From contig JAIZWK010000001.1 in the NCBI GenBank assembly GCA_021498095.1, forward strand, positions 2,405,666 through 2,469,665: a DNA stretch of 64,000 bases, given 5' to 3'. The stretch is from Candidatus Harpocratesius repetitus. GTDB taxonomy: Archaea > Asgardarchaeota > Lokiarchaeia > Sigyniarchaeales > Promethearchaeaceae. Shown piece after piece: positions 1 to 9,123 of this stretch. The notes below the pieces were generated by a model. The model did no database searches, was not told the DNA's origin, and saw nothing but the letters and a program-made list of their open reading frames with translations. Each line of letters starts with the position of its first letter. The first letter of the stretch is position 1. The translations under genes and the position numbers were made by a program.

Positions 1-384
1 CACGTACAATTTGAATTTGTTTCTCTACAATTGTAGTTAATCTTTGTTTTTCCTGAGATTTATATAGATATGCCATTGATTCGTTTGTACTTGATCTTTT
101 CGCAGGTACAATGTCAATATGATATCCTTCACGTTTTTCAATTCTAATAGCAATATTCTTTTGATATGCATTAGGTTCAACGAAAAGTATATAATCTTTA
201 ACAATCATATAAATCTCTTCCAAAAGATGAGGATCATCAAAAGGAAAGTTGCATAAAATATCAATATCATATGAACATTTAATCAGTGTTTTTTTCCATA
301 TGATCCCCCCCAATAATAACTAGGACGAGATAATTCTTTGATTTGATTATTTAAAATTTCAAAATAGTCTCGATCTTGACGCAT
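1..384 (-). CDS. CD-NTase-like nucleotidyltransferase, partial (3' end outside window)
   Basis: This reading frame is missing from the ORF track because it runs off the window edge. Translated on the minus strand it contains GGSYGKKT, then SYDIDIL about 10 residues later, and a third acidic motif YHIDIVPA. This is the GS-x-DxD-D metal-site pattern of polymerase-beta-fold nucleotidyltransferases (CCA/OAS/CD-NTase). I start it at an internal ATG (base 384). The frame continues upstream to an ATG at 453, but codon 14 of that longer form is TAA (412-414). It is divergent from the HNH-SAVED gene and is probably its cyclic-nucleotide synthase, or a decayed one. A CCA-like or other minimal nucleotidyltransferase remains possible because the C-terminal half is not visible. 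Confidence 0.55.
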
Positions 385-534
385 TTCTTTTTGTTCTTTT
401 TTGCTGATTTTTTATATTTTTACTAGTTCTTTTAGATAATCGGTAATTGCCATTTCAAATCATCTAATTAGCCATTAACTATATATAATAATCGTTCTTT
501 AAAAATATCATCATTAAACAAAGAGAAAATATTC

Positions 535-1686
535 ATGTCAAAATATCCAACTCCTGCTACTAAGCTTAAAATTACAGCCGATCATGGTGGAAAATGTGCG
601 CTGTGTGGTTTAGGAGGAAAAAAGGTTTATACCAATTCAAAAGAAGAAAACCAGTTGGATTCATTTAATATTGGACAATTTGCTCACATTTATTCTGAAA
701 ATGAAAAAGGACCGCGCTATGATAAGAAGATTCCAGAGTCATTTCTTGCTTCTAAAGAAAATTTCTTGCTCTTATGTACAAATCATCATAATTATATTGA
801 TCAAAATGTGAAAAAGTTTCCCGCTAAAAAATTGAAAAAAATTCGAGAAAATCATGTTGGAAATGTAAGAAAACGTTTGGATTTGAAGGTAATAGAAAGA
901 GTGATTATTATCTTGTTAAGGGATGACTACTTTGGAGGATTGAACACCAGTACCATTCAAAATACTCTTTCTGAAAGTGAAGTAGTTGTTAATTATTTAG
1001 ATTTTCGAACGCAAACCCAAAATTCATCTGAAATTCCATGGCAAGAAGGTTTTCAATATTATACTAATAAATGGAATGAGTTTAAGACAGATTTCTTTGA
1101 AGATTTGAAATCCTCGATAGACTGTTTTCATATTTACGGTATCACTCAAATTCCCTATGTATTCTTTTTTGGATTGTTTTTCAATGATACCCCAAAATTA
1201 TTTGCTCATCAATGGAATCGAGAAAAAAATAAATGGGAAGGTTTTTCTGAAACGGCTCAAAATGATGTTTTCACATCCTCAATAGAAATTCACGATACAA
1301 AGGATATAATTCTAAAAATAGAATTATCGTCAAAAATCAATAACAAAATAATTGAAAAATTAGGCTTGAATCTGAAAAATCAAGCCTCCCTTCAAGTAGA
1401 AGATCCTTCTCGAACTTGGTTAAAATCAATTAACCAAACAGAATCATTCTTAAATCATTACAGGAATTTGATGGATGAAATTAAAGAACGATTACCAGAA
1501 TCGGAAATTCATCTTTTTTATGCCGGACCTGTTCCACCTTTATTCCATATGGCTTCTGCTTATAATCCCCGAATGGATCGACCAATAAATATTTATTATT
1601 ATTTTGTCAATCCTGAAACTAAACTCTCAGAATACAAATTTGTATTTAATTCTGTAGAGATCATGCAAAAATACAATTTTCTTTAG
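535..1686 (+). CDS. HNH-SAVED effector nuclease (CBASS Cap5-like)
   Basis: Residues 1-110 form an HNH nuclease domain: zinc-type KCALC (20-24), AHIYS (50-54), then LLLCTNHHNYID (78-89). The layout of HIYS, GPRYD and an ENFLLLC strand is typical of Cap5 HNH domains. The C-terminal half ends in HLFYAGPVPPLFHMAS followed by a YYYF strand, the pattern of the SAVED cyclic-oligonucleotide sensor. In known Cap5 proteins the SAVED domain binds a cyclic di- or trinucleotide and triggers oligomerisation and DNA degradation by the HNH domain. The 383-aa length fits that family. No strong Shine-Dalgarno precedes the ATG. Nucleotidyltransferase genes lie on both sides on the opposite strand, which supports a CBASS role. 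The call for the SAVED part rests on pattern recognition. Confidence 0.78.
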   Translation: MSKYPTPATKLKITADHGGKCALCGLGGKKVYTNSKEENQLDSFNIGQFAHIYSENEKGPRYDKKIPESFLASKENFLLLCTNHHNYIDQNVKKFPAKKLKKIRENHVGNVRKRLDLKVIERVIIILLRDDYFGGLNTSTIQNTLSESEVVVNYLDFRTQTQNSSEIPWQEGFQYYTNKWNEFKTDFFEDLKSSIDCFHIYGITQIPYVFFFGLFFNDTPKLFAHQWNREKNKWEGFSETAQNDVFTSSIEIHDTKDIILKIELSSKINNKIIEKLGLNLKNQASLQVEDPSRTWLKSINQTESFLNHYRNLMDEIKERLPESEIHLFYAGPVPPLFHMASAYNPRMDRPINIYYYFVNPETKLSEYKFVFNSVEIMQKYNFL

Positions 1687-1705
1687 AGTAGCAAATCTCC
1701 AATTC

Positions 1706-2473
1706 TCATCTCTGTTTCTTAAAGATCTCACCCCAATATGTGCGATTTAATGCTTGATATGCTTTCTGCTCAATCTCCTTTTTTTCTCTGGAAGTTAAAT
1801 TATCAGTCACAATATTCTGTTTATTTGCGGGATCATAATATTCTCGATCGCAAATATTTCGAGCGATATATTCTAAACATGTTTCTAATTGGATAGAAAG
1901 AGAAGTTCTTGTTATATTCCAACAAGCTAAATGAACCATGATTTCGAGTAAGAATGTAGAGATAGGAACGTTTTTCCGGAATTTCCAGAGTTTTAGCAGA
2001 CGAATTACATCTCTTCGATTATATTTCTCAATTTCATTGATATGTCGATTTAAACTGGTTCGTAAATATTGTTCCGTTTCAGAATTATAGAGATAAGAAT
2101 AATCCGGATCGTGGGAATCTTGAACAGATGGCACAATATCCACATGAAACGTTTTATTGTATGGCAAACACCATGCCACTTTCTTCTTAATTATTTTATT
2201 CCATTCTAAATGAAGTGCATCTTCAACTTGATAAAAAATCTTTTTTATATCCCCAAAATTAGGTTCCCAGATGAGAAACATATCTAAATCATGATATTCT
2301 TTAATCCAAGTATTTTTCTTGAATGATCCAGCCATAAACATACTTGGATGTCCGCCAATAGAGTCATTAATGCATCTTCTGATCCGATCTCGCAATTTTA
2401 ACATACTATCAATTTGAGATTGAGCTGGGTGACTATTTCTTAAAACCTTGTTGAGGAATTCTTCGTCATTCAT
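1706..2473 (-). CDS. CD-NTase-like nucleotidyltransferase
   Basis: At 255 aa this is a compact polymerase-beta-fold nucleotidyltransferase. The active-site loop is GSFKKNT (about residues 50-56), with the paired acidic residues in HDLDMF and a third in FHVDIVPS. The helical C-terminal part (RRDVIRLLKLWK, then FLLEIMVHLA) resembles the lid of OAS/CD-NTase and archaeal CCA enzymes. It is convergent with the HNH-SAVED gene, with only 19 bases between stop codons, and most likely makes that effector's nucleotide signal. Oddities: it is shorter than typical CD-NTases (about 300-400 aa), and the enzyme and effector are convergent rather than co-operonic. A tRNA or antibiotic nucleotidyltransferase is the main alternative. 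Confidence 0.65.
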   Translation of the reverse strand: MNDEEFLNKVLRNSHPAQSQIDSMLKLRDRIRRCINDSIGGHPSMFMAGSFKKNTWIKEYHDLDMFLIWEPNFGDIKKIFYQVEDALHLEWNKIIKKKVAWCLPYNKTFHVDIVPSVQDSHDPDYSYLYNSETEQYLRTSLNRHINEIEKYNRRDVIRLLKLWKFRKNVPISTFLLEIMVHLACWNITRTSLSIQLETCLEYIARNICDREYYDPANKQNIVTDNLTSREKKEIEQKAYQALNRTYWGEIFKKQR

Positions 2474-2639
2474 TTTTATTCTCTTATATTCTTTTCACAT
2501 GATGAATATGTGGATTCCAACTATTACTATCGCGATTGATGTGTATACAAGAATGGTATATATTAATTGAAATATTAATAAGAAAAAACTTGCATTATTT
2601 TTTTGGTAATTGCATTATTTATTGAGTTTTACACAAATC

Positions 2640-3761
2640 TCAAAGGTTTTGGAATACAAGACAATAATGATGGTGAACGTTAGAAATATAGGTAGTTGGA
2701 TAACCCCAGATTCCCATAAATTTCTGATCCTGACACCAAATAAATTCTTGTTTTAGAGATAAGTTCTTTCCAAGGATTTTAGCAAAATCCCAAGCGACTG
2801 GTCTCATATTACCTTCTTTATCGCGAATGTTTTGTAATATAATAATGAAATAACCTTCCTTTTCTACAATTTGAGAGATATTTGAGAATATTTCGCTTAA
2901 ATTATTTAAATACTTATCATAATCATCAATATTACCAAAATCCTTTTCATCATCGCTATATTTCTCATCAAAACCTTGTTCAACCCTCTGTTTTAAAGCA
3001 GATTTTACACCTCCTCTTGATGTTCCTAGCATATTCCAGTAAGGTGGTGATGTAACTACACATTTCATCTTAGGTAACTTCATTTCTTTCCATATTTTAA
3101 CAGTATTTCGACAATCATCATTGATAACGATATATTGTGTTTTTGACTCTTCTTTATTAAAAAATGAATCTAAAGTTTTTTGATTGTCAACAGAACGCTT
3201 TTGTGCATAAGAAGCGTATTCCGGATTTAATTCTATGCCGAAACAATTTCTATCTAAATCTCTACAAGCAACTAAAGTCGAACCAATTCCAAGAAATGGA
3301 TCAAAAACCCAATCACCTTCTTTTGAAAAAAATTCAATGAAATGTCGTGCAAGTGCAGGAGGATAACTTGCAGGATGATTTTTAATTTCTTTAGGAATAT
3401 CTGAAGGTTTTCCATCTACTATAAGCCAACTCTTTGTATGTCTTAACCATTCTTTACCTGTTAGATTGTTTAAAGAGTTTCTTTCATCATATTCCCCTTT
3501 TTTTTCACATTTATATTGAATTTCTCTTGTTTCTTTAGCCAAAAGACGAAACAGTTTAGCACTATTAATAAAATCCCCTTTTTCAAAAAGTTTTCTAGTT
3601 TCATTTACTAAATCGAGTATTTCATTATTCTTTCTATTAATTATATCTGAAGAATTGCTTTTAAAATTAGGATTTTTATCAATCTCATCAAGAATTTCTT
3701 TAGGAATAACCCATCTTTTTTGTTTTCCTTTCTTTTTAGAATTCAACTGGTTTTCACTCAT
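2640..3761 (-). CDS. SPPYW-type DNA methyltransferase of a restriction-like operon
   Basis: This is a 373-aa amino-methyltransferase (N4-cytosine or N6-adenine). The SAM-binding motif I is DPFLGIGST (about residue 154), preceded by a motif-X helix (PALARHFIEFF). The catalytic motif IV is TSPPYW (about 237). The SAM motif comes before the catalytic motif, the reverse of classic beta-class enzymes. The N-terminal 110 residues are charged and helical. It is the last gene of a minus-strand operon; its ATG overlaps the stop of the upstream 550-aa gene by four bases (ATGA), indicating translational coupling. The likely role is to protect host sites from the nuclease encoded upstream. The target sequence cannot be read from the protein. 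Confidence 0.85.
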   Translation of the reverse strand: MSENQLNSKKKGKQKRWVIPKEILDEIDKNPNFKSNSSDIINRKNNEILDLVNETRKLFEKGDFINSAKLFRLLAKETREIQYKCEKKGEYDERNSLNNLTGKEWLRHTKSWLIVDGKPSDIPKEIKNHPASYPPALARHFIEFFSKEGDWVFDPFLGIGSTLVACRDLDRNCFGIELNPEYASYAQKRSVDNQKTLDSFFNKEESKTQYIVINDDCRNTVKIWKEMKLPKMKCVVTSPPYWNMLGTSRGGVKSALKQRVEQGFDEKYSDDEKDFGNIDDYDKYLNNLSEIFSNISQIVEKEGYFIIILQNIRDKEGNMRPVAWDFAKILGKNLSLKQEFIWCQDQKFMGIWGYPTTYISNVHHHYCLVFQNL

Positions 3762-5410
3762 AATTCATCCCATGTTTGTCCGCTAAAATAGACAATTCTT
3801 TTGTTTATTTGAATTTTTATAGAACTACATTTTTCTATCACATTTTTATCGACCAAATCTTGATAAATTGTGTCTTCTTCCGTCAATTGCATTGGTAAAT
3901 CTTGAATTTTTATCGTTTTTCCAAAATTTTCATTAATTTTTCTATATAAGGATATTTCTTCTGCACTTTTACTTGTCACAGGTATATATGTTGTTTCATT
4001 TAATTTTGATAGATATTCTTTTCCTTTTTCAGTAATTCCTACTATGGATGTAATTTTGTACCCTCTACTTATAATTTCAATTGGATCAGATAAATTATTT
4101 GGTATTTTATCTATACTTTCGACATTATTGGATTTTTTCCACCCTTGTGTTTCAAGATCAATTAATCCGATTGTAAAAGCCCAACCAAACATCCTTCTTG
4201 TGAAATTGTTTACTCTTTTCTTGTATTTATTATATGTGAGAGGAATATAATCTTTAGTTTTATTGTTCCAAATAATATATTTTTTTTGCAAAATTTTGTT
4301 AATTTCTTTAATCCTTTGTTTTTTATTCGGTATTTCCAATAATCTTTCAACTCCAATCAAAGCATTTCTTAAATTTTCAGGTGTTTCCTGCAAAGTAGTT
4401 AGAATATAAAAACCTAAAAGATATTGATGAATTGAAATATTATAACCTTTTTTTTCAAGCTCATTAAGAATCCAGAGCATGATGTAAAAGGGTCTAGCTT
4501 TCATATACATATATTCGGAATAATTTGTTAAATCTTGCTCACAATTAAAAATACCATAATTTACTATCGATTCAGTTAATAATCGTCGTCTTTCCTTTTC
4601 TTTTTGCGAGATATTTTCAAGAGATTCGTAATTATTATCAATAAAATTTCCATCACAGATAATTTCCCCCTTATTTGTAATTTTATAAGAGTAATTAAAT
4701 GTACCCCCTGATTCGCTTACTTCTCTCGTTTTAGACACTAATCCAATATAATTGGCAAAATCAAGGGAATCCCTTATTTCTTCTTTTGAACCGCGCTTAG
4801 TCTTCGAAGATGCTCTTGGAATAAAACTTATGGGAATATCATAAGTGATTTGTTTTAGTAGAGATAAATTACTTGATATATTACTTATGGTATTGTTATT
4901 CATACAAAAATGGGAAATTAATCTAAAAAATGCTTTAGATTCATATGCATTTTTAGGAAAATGCAAAAATGCAAGATTTACTCTTTTATCTGTGTTCTTT
5001 TGCCTATATCTTGGCATATATAGTACTTCAAAAGGATTTGTATATTCAAAAGAATTAAATTTAAAATTATTAAAAAATTTACATATTTCAGAATATATAA
5101 ACGGAGGAAGTGCATCTTTTTTAATAATTGTTTCAATTGGAGTATAAATTCTACGAACTATTGCGAAATTTTGAGTTTCTTCTTCCCAACAAACAGCATA
5201 CAAATATTCATAAGTCTTTGATCGAAGTTCTTTTCGAATTTCTTTTATTTTTTCGCTATTAATAATATTCGTTGATTTTGATATTACTTGTTCATTAAAA
5301 TCATTCAATTGTATTATATTTCCATTAGTTGGAAAACCCTTCTTTTCAAAAAATTTAATTAAATCATCAGAGGATTTTATCATTTTAAATTTTATTTCTC
5401 TCACCTTCAT
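3758..5410 (-). CDS. Unrecognised 550-aa protein of restriction-like operon
   Basis: I do not recognise a named family. The protein is lysine- and asparagine-rich with predicted mixed alpha/beta structure. Several stretches look like winged-helix repeats (for example around RKELRSKTYEYLYAV and the pattern YKITNKGEII, and near the C-terminus TEKGKEYLSKL). The segment ARPFYIMLWILNELEKKGYN resembles the DNA-recognition lobes of some type IIS restriction enzymes (FokI/AlwI-like), but this is weak. It sits between the PLD-helicase (1-base TAATG overlap) and the methyltransferase (4-base overlap), so all three are probably translated as a unit. The inferred role is DNA target recognition or a bridging subunit. 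Confidence 0.7.
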   Translation of the reverse strand: MKVREIKFKMIKSSDDLIKFFEKKGFPTNGNIIQLNDFNEQVISKSTNIINSEKIKEIRKELRSKTYEYLYAVCWEEETQNFAIVRRIYTPIETIIKKDALPPFIYSEICKFFNNFKFNSFEYTNPFEVLYMPRYRQKNTDKRVNLAFLHFPKNAYESKAFFRLISHFCMNNNTISNISSNLSLLKQITYDIPISFIPRASSKTKRGSKEEIRDSLDFANYIGLVSKTREVSESGGTFNYSYKITNKGEIICDGNFIDNNYESLENISQKEKERRRLLTESIVNYGIFNCEQDLTNYSEYMYMKARPFYIMLWILNELEKKGYNISIHQYLLGFYILTTLQETPENLRNALIGVERLLEIPNKKQRIKEINKILQKKYIIWNNKTKDYIPLTYNKYKKRVNNFTRRMFGWAFTIGLIDLETQGWKKSNNVESIDKIPNNLSDPIEIISRGYKITSIVGITEKGKEYLSKLNETTYIPVTSKSAEEISLYRKINENFGKTIKIQDLPMQLTEEDTIYQDLVDKNVIEKCSSIKIQINKRIVYFSGQTWDEL

Positions 5411-8400
5411 TATTTTCTAAAAATTATCATGGATTTCATTTCTAATTTAATATCATCATGCTTAAGTAATTTTGATGTGTATTGGGAAAATTTTTCGGTT
5501 TGATTTTCTAAAAACGCATCAAATTTTTGTATTTCCGAAAGAATTTTATATGGATTTGCAGGGGGATTTTTATTTTTATATTTTTCAATTAATTTATTTA
5601 AAATATCTCTATATTCATTAAGTATTATCTTATTCATAGAAAATGAAAGGAAAAGATGGAATTTTTCCCATAATTTTTTCTGCGCTTGTTTTACTGATTC
5701 AATATTGGTAGTATTTAAGAAATCTGTCATTCTTGGATAAAAATACTTTTTCACTAAAGTGTTTAATTCCGTTTTTTTATTTTCGATTGATTTTTCTTTA
5801 ACTGTATATTTCAAACTATACTTTTTTATGATTTCTTCTTTTTCACTTTTAAAAATCTTTTTAATTTTTTCTAGATCAAGATAATCTTGTTCGGATAGTT
5901 TTCTATCTTTATCTTCTTTATCTTCTTTATCAAAATTAATTAAATCATAAATCTTGATAGATTCATCATTAAAGGAATAACTCTTCTTTATATTATAGTA
6001 GAAATTTTTTAAAAATTGTTCGGATTGTAAATAAGTAATAACTTTAGCATTGAGATCTGATTTAAAAATAGTAAAATATTTCTTTCGATATTTTGGAACG
6101 AACAGATCTCTAAGCTTAATACCAAAAACATCTGTCATTTTTATTAGGAATTTGTCTAAATTACTAAATCTTAGGGCAATATCTTCAGAATTTTCTTGTT
6201 GGAAAGATAGATCTGTAATCTTTTTTATTTTATTTATAATTTCACACATGCTATCTCTTTGATTTTGTATTATATCTAATTGTTCTTCAAGTGTAAGAAT
6301 ACAATATTCAGTCCCTATTGCTAGGGCTATATTCTTTATTTTTGATTTGACTTTTGTTAAAAACCTTTCGAGAAATTCAATATTATTATCAGGAATGAAA
6401 TTTGCGACAAATATATCCTTAATATTAGTAATTCGATCAACTCTTCCAATTCTTTGAATCATTTTTACAGGATTCCAAGGAATATCATAATTAATAACCC
6501 AATCTGCTTCTGGGATATTGAACCCTTCGCTCAATACATCAGTAGAAATTAAAAACTGATTTTTTTTTTCCATTTTAAATAATTCTAAAACATTAAAACG
6601 CTCAGGTTTAGATAATGCTCCGGTTATCAATAAAGAATTTTCTATGTTATCATGTAGATAATGTGCAGTATCTGCATATTGAGTGAAAATTAGGAATTTA
6701 GTATCTGAATGTTTCAAATTGTATCCTTCAAATTTAATCAGTAATCCTGGATTCGAAAGGAATGTTTTTAACAAGAGTATTTTTTCATCAATTTTGAAAA
6801 CATTTGATAGTTTCATTCTTTTTTCTTTATTAATTTCTTGCTGGAAGTTATTTTCTTTAAAAACTAAATAATTTAAGATATTTAGGATATAATCGTATTT
6901 ATCAAGAATTTTATCAAAATCAGTTAATTTTTTAATAGTATTTATAATTTTTTCCATTTTTTTCTTAAAGTTATCATTATTTTCTCTGATTTCTGATAAA
7001 ATATTCTTATACCCGCTACCTAATATTAATTCTATTAAAAATAATTCATTATCAATGAAATAATATATTTTATCATCTGAAATATTTTTAATATTAAATA
7101 GCATATTTTTAATTAAATTCAAATCGTAAAATATTTTAGAGATAACCATAGATAGTTCATCTTCATCTAATTTCAGCAATTCAATCCATTTTTCTGAGAT
7201 TTGGTTCAAATCAAATTCTTCATTTTCATCTTCTTTTAAATTAATTAGAATTTTATCTAAAAGGGTCTTCTGTTCTAAAAATTTAATATTTCCATTATCA
7301 ATATCTTCTTCTTTTTCTTTCTCGTCCTTGCTTTCATGAATTCTATAATGAAAAGAAGAGTATATAAAAATTAAAATCGTCATTTCCGACAATAATAAGT
7401 TTGATATTGAAGTAAAAAAGGAATAGGGAGAACTTTCCAATCTTTTTGCTAAAAAAATGTAATAGAATGTGTGAAATTGAGTATCATCTTTTAATGGATC
7501 AACATGAGGTAAATTTAGGTCCACAATCATATCTCTAGTTTCTTTGAAGAGCGAAGAAAATGATGGATTTTGAATTTTGTATTCAAGAGGTTGTAAAATT
7601 GGATCTTTTATACTAACATCATTATTTTTTATTTGATAATATTCTTTTTTCATCTTTTTCAAATCAAGTCTACTTGTTTGAACAAATAGTGCTTTTCTTA
7701 TCTTTTTTATTTGTTCCTTTTGAGACAACATAATATCTTGATTCATTAAGAGAAATGCTGAAAGTTCATCTTCATTTGTAATTTTCCTCATTGGATTCTC
7801 TATTTTTTTTACAAATTCTGATAATTGGTGATATTCAGCTTCAATATCATTCTGCTTAAATTGATTTTCATCATGGAATATTGATATGATATTATAGATA
7901 TCTATATAGGAATTATTCATAGGGGTTGCTGTTAATAAAATGAATTTCGTCCCAATTTTGGGAATTTTAATCAAATTTTTATAACGATTTGATGTATTGT
8001 TTCTAAAATTATGAACTTCATCTATTAAAACCACATCATAATGTTTATTTATTTCAAAATCTGAAATTCCAAATGAATACATTGAAATAATATCGATTCG
8101 ATGGTCTAAAGGTGATATTTGAAACTCTCTTAGATAATCTTCCCATTGTTTAATAATCCCTGGTGGTAAAATTAATAAAATTTTTATTTCTTTATAGATC
8201 AAATAGTCTGCAAGCAATTTACAAGCGATATAACTCTTTCCAAGCCCCACTGAACTTGTAATCATAACTCCATTAAAATTCTTCAAAATTTCTTTAGCTC
8301 GTTGATAATCTACTTTCTGAAATGGCAATAATTCAATTTTCTCTTCAAGTAAGTATTCTTTGTTCCAATCTAAAATTTGTTGGATTATGAATTTTTTTGG

Positions 8401-9123
8401 ATGAAAATATTTCCATTCTACTTTTTTTTTTTTTTTTTTAAATTTCGGTGTTGATTCGATAATTCGCAAGATTTTATCATTATAGTCTTGTGAAGATTGC
8501 CACAATTCATGAAAATAATTTGTTAGCCACTGATTCTCTTCCTTAGAATTAAAAACGGCATTTAATTCCACATTAGTTCTTAAACCTGATGTAGATAAAT
8601 TAGAAGAGCCGAAAATCCCTTTATCATCTAAAGTACCACCAAATTCTTCAGGTAAAACCCTATGAAATAAATATAGTTTTGTATGAAGTTTAGATTGGTC
8701 AAAAATTTTCACTTTTATTATCCCATCTTGAATATTTTCGTAAAATGAGATTAATCCATCAAAATTTTTATCTGATAATGAAATGATTTCATCTTTAATC
8801 TTAGAATACAAGGTTTTACTATTATACCTAGGAATATGAGAATATTTCAATGTCGATTTTGTAAGTTTATCGGTGTGATCTCCGATAATCAATAAAAATG
8901 GTGCTGAAGTTCCATAAAGTTCGATATAAGATTCATTATCGATACGATTTAAATTGATTTTTTCATATATTTCATTATAACCGGATAAAAAAAAGAACCC
9001 AGTTGCAATTTTCACTTCTTTACAACCTTGTAAATATTTTTTTATCACATCCCCTAATTTGATTTTTCTATTATCGATAAAAGTTGGAATATCAATTAAT
9101 TCAGAATTTACTTTTGAATTCAT
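5410..9123 (-). CDS. PLD nuclease-SF2 helicase fusion (ATP-dependent restriction-like)
   Basis: This 1237-aa protein has two modules. The N-terminal ~230 residues are a phospholipase D-type nuclease, with HTKLYLF and the downstream GSSNLSTSGL typical of an HxK...N/S site. The remainder is a superfamily 2 helicase: motif I GLGKSY (about 293), DEVHN (motif II), TATPMNN (motif III), and C-terminal LSEGFNIPEADWVINYD and QRIGRVDR (motifs V and VI). Several hundred residues of lysine-rich coiled helix lie between the lobes and at the end. NgoAVII/CglI-type systems split PLD nuclease and helicase over two proteins; here they are fused. It is the first gene of the three-gene operon. The linker after the PLD part includes a six-lysine run encoded by an unbroken A18 tract. 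Confidence 0.85.
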   Translation of the reverse strand: MNSKVNSELIDIPTFIDNRKIKLGDVIKKYLQGCKEVKIATGFFFLSGYNEIYEKINLNRIDNESYIELYGTSAPFLLIIGDHTDKLTKSTLKYSHIPRYNSKTLYSKIKDEIISLSDKNFDGLISFYENIQDGIIKVKIFDQSKLHTKLYLFHRVLPEEFGGTLDDKGIFGSSNLSTSGLRTNVELNAVFNSKEENQWLTNYFHELWQSSQDYNDKILRIIESTPKFKKKKKKVEWKYFHPKKFIIQQILDWNKEYLLEEKIELLPFQKVDYQRAKEILKNFNGVMITSSVGLGKSYIACKLLADYLIYKEIKILLILPPGIIKQWEDYLREFQISPLDHRIDIISMYSFGISDFEINKHYDVVLIDEVHNFRNNTSNRYKNLIKIPKIGTKFILLTATPMNNSYIDIYNIISIFHDENQFKQNDIEAEYHQLSEFVKKIENPMRKITNEDELSAFLLMNQDIMLSQKEQIKKIRKALFVQTSRLDLKKMKKEYYQIKNNDVSIKDPILQPLEYKIQNPSFSSLFKETRDMIVDLNLPHVDPLKDDTQFHTFYYIFLAKRLESSPYSFFTSISNLLLSEMTILIFIYSSFHYRIHESKDEKEKEEDIDNGNIKFLEQKTLLDKILINLKEDENEEFDLNQISEKWIELLKLDEDELSMVISKIFYDLNLIKNMLFNIKNISDDKIYYFIDNELFLIELILGSGYKNILSEIRENNDNFKKKMEKIINTIKKLTDFDKILDKYDYILNILNYLVFKENNFQQEINKEKRMKLSNVFKIDEKILLLKTFLSNPGLLIKFEGYNLKHSDTKFLIFTQYADTAHYLHDNIENSLLITGALSKPERFNVLELFKMEKKNQFLISTDVLSEGFNIPEADWVINYDIPWNPVKMIQRIGRVDRITNIKDIFVANFIPDNNIEFLERFLTKVKSKIKNIALAIGTEYCILTLEEQLDIIQNQRDSMCEIINKIKKITDLSFQQENSEDIALRFSNLDKFLIKMTDVFGIKLRDLFVPKYRKKYFTIFKSDLNAKVITYLQSEQFLKNFYYNIKKSYSFNDESIKIYDLINFDKEDKEDKDRKLSEQDYLDLEKIKKIFKSEKEEIIKKYSLKYTVKEKSIENKKTELNTLVKKYFYPRMTDFLNTTNIESVKQAQKKLWEKFHLFLSFSMNKIILNEYRDILNKLIEKYKNKNPPANPYKILSEIQKFDAFLENQTEKFSQYTSKLLKHDDIKLEMKSMIIFRK
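8422..8439 (-). repeat. A18 homopolymer inside the PLD-helicase gene
   Basis: Eighteen consecutive T on the plus strand (A on the coding strand) encode KKKKKK between the PLD and helicase modules. Tracts of this length are prone to replication and transcription slippage; a one-base change would truncate the protein before the helicase. Confidence 0.9.

Noticed and set aside
4044-5147. Plus-strand ORFs of 68 and 100 aa
   Set aside because: They lie antisense within the 550-aa protein gene, have no Shine-Dalgarno or family features and are typical shadows of A+T-rich coding DNA.
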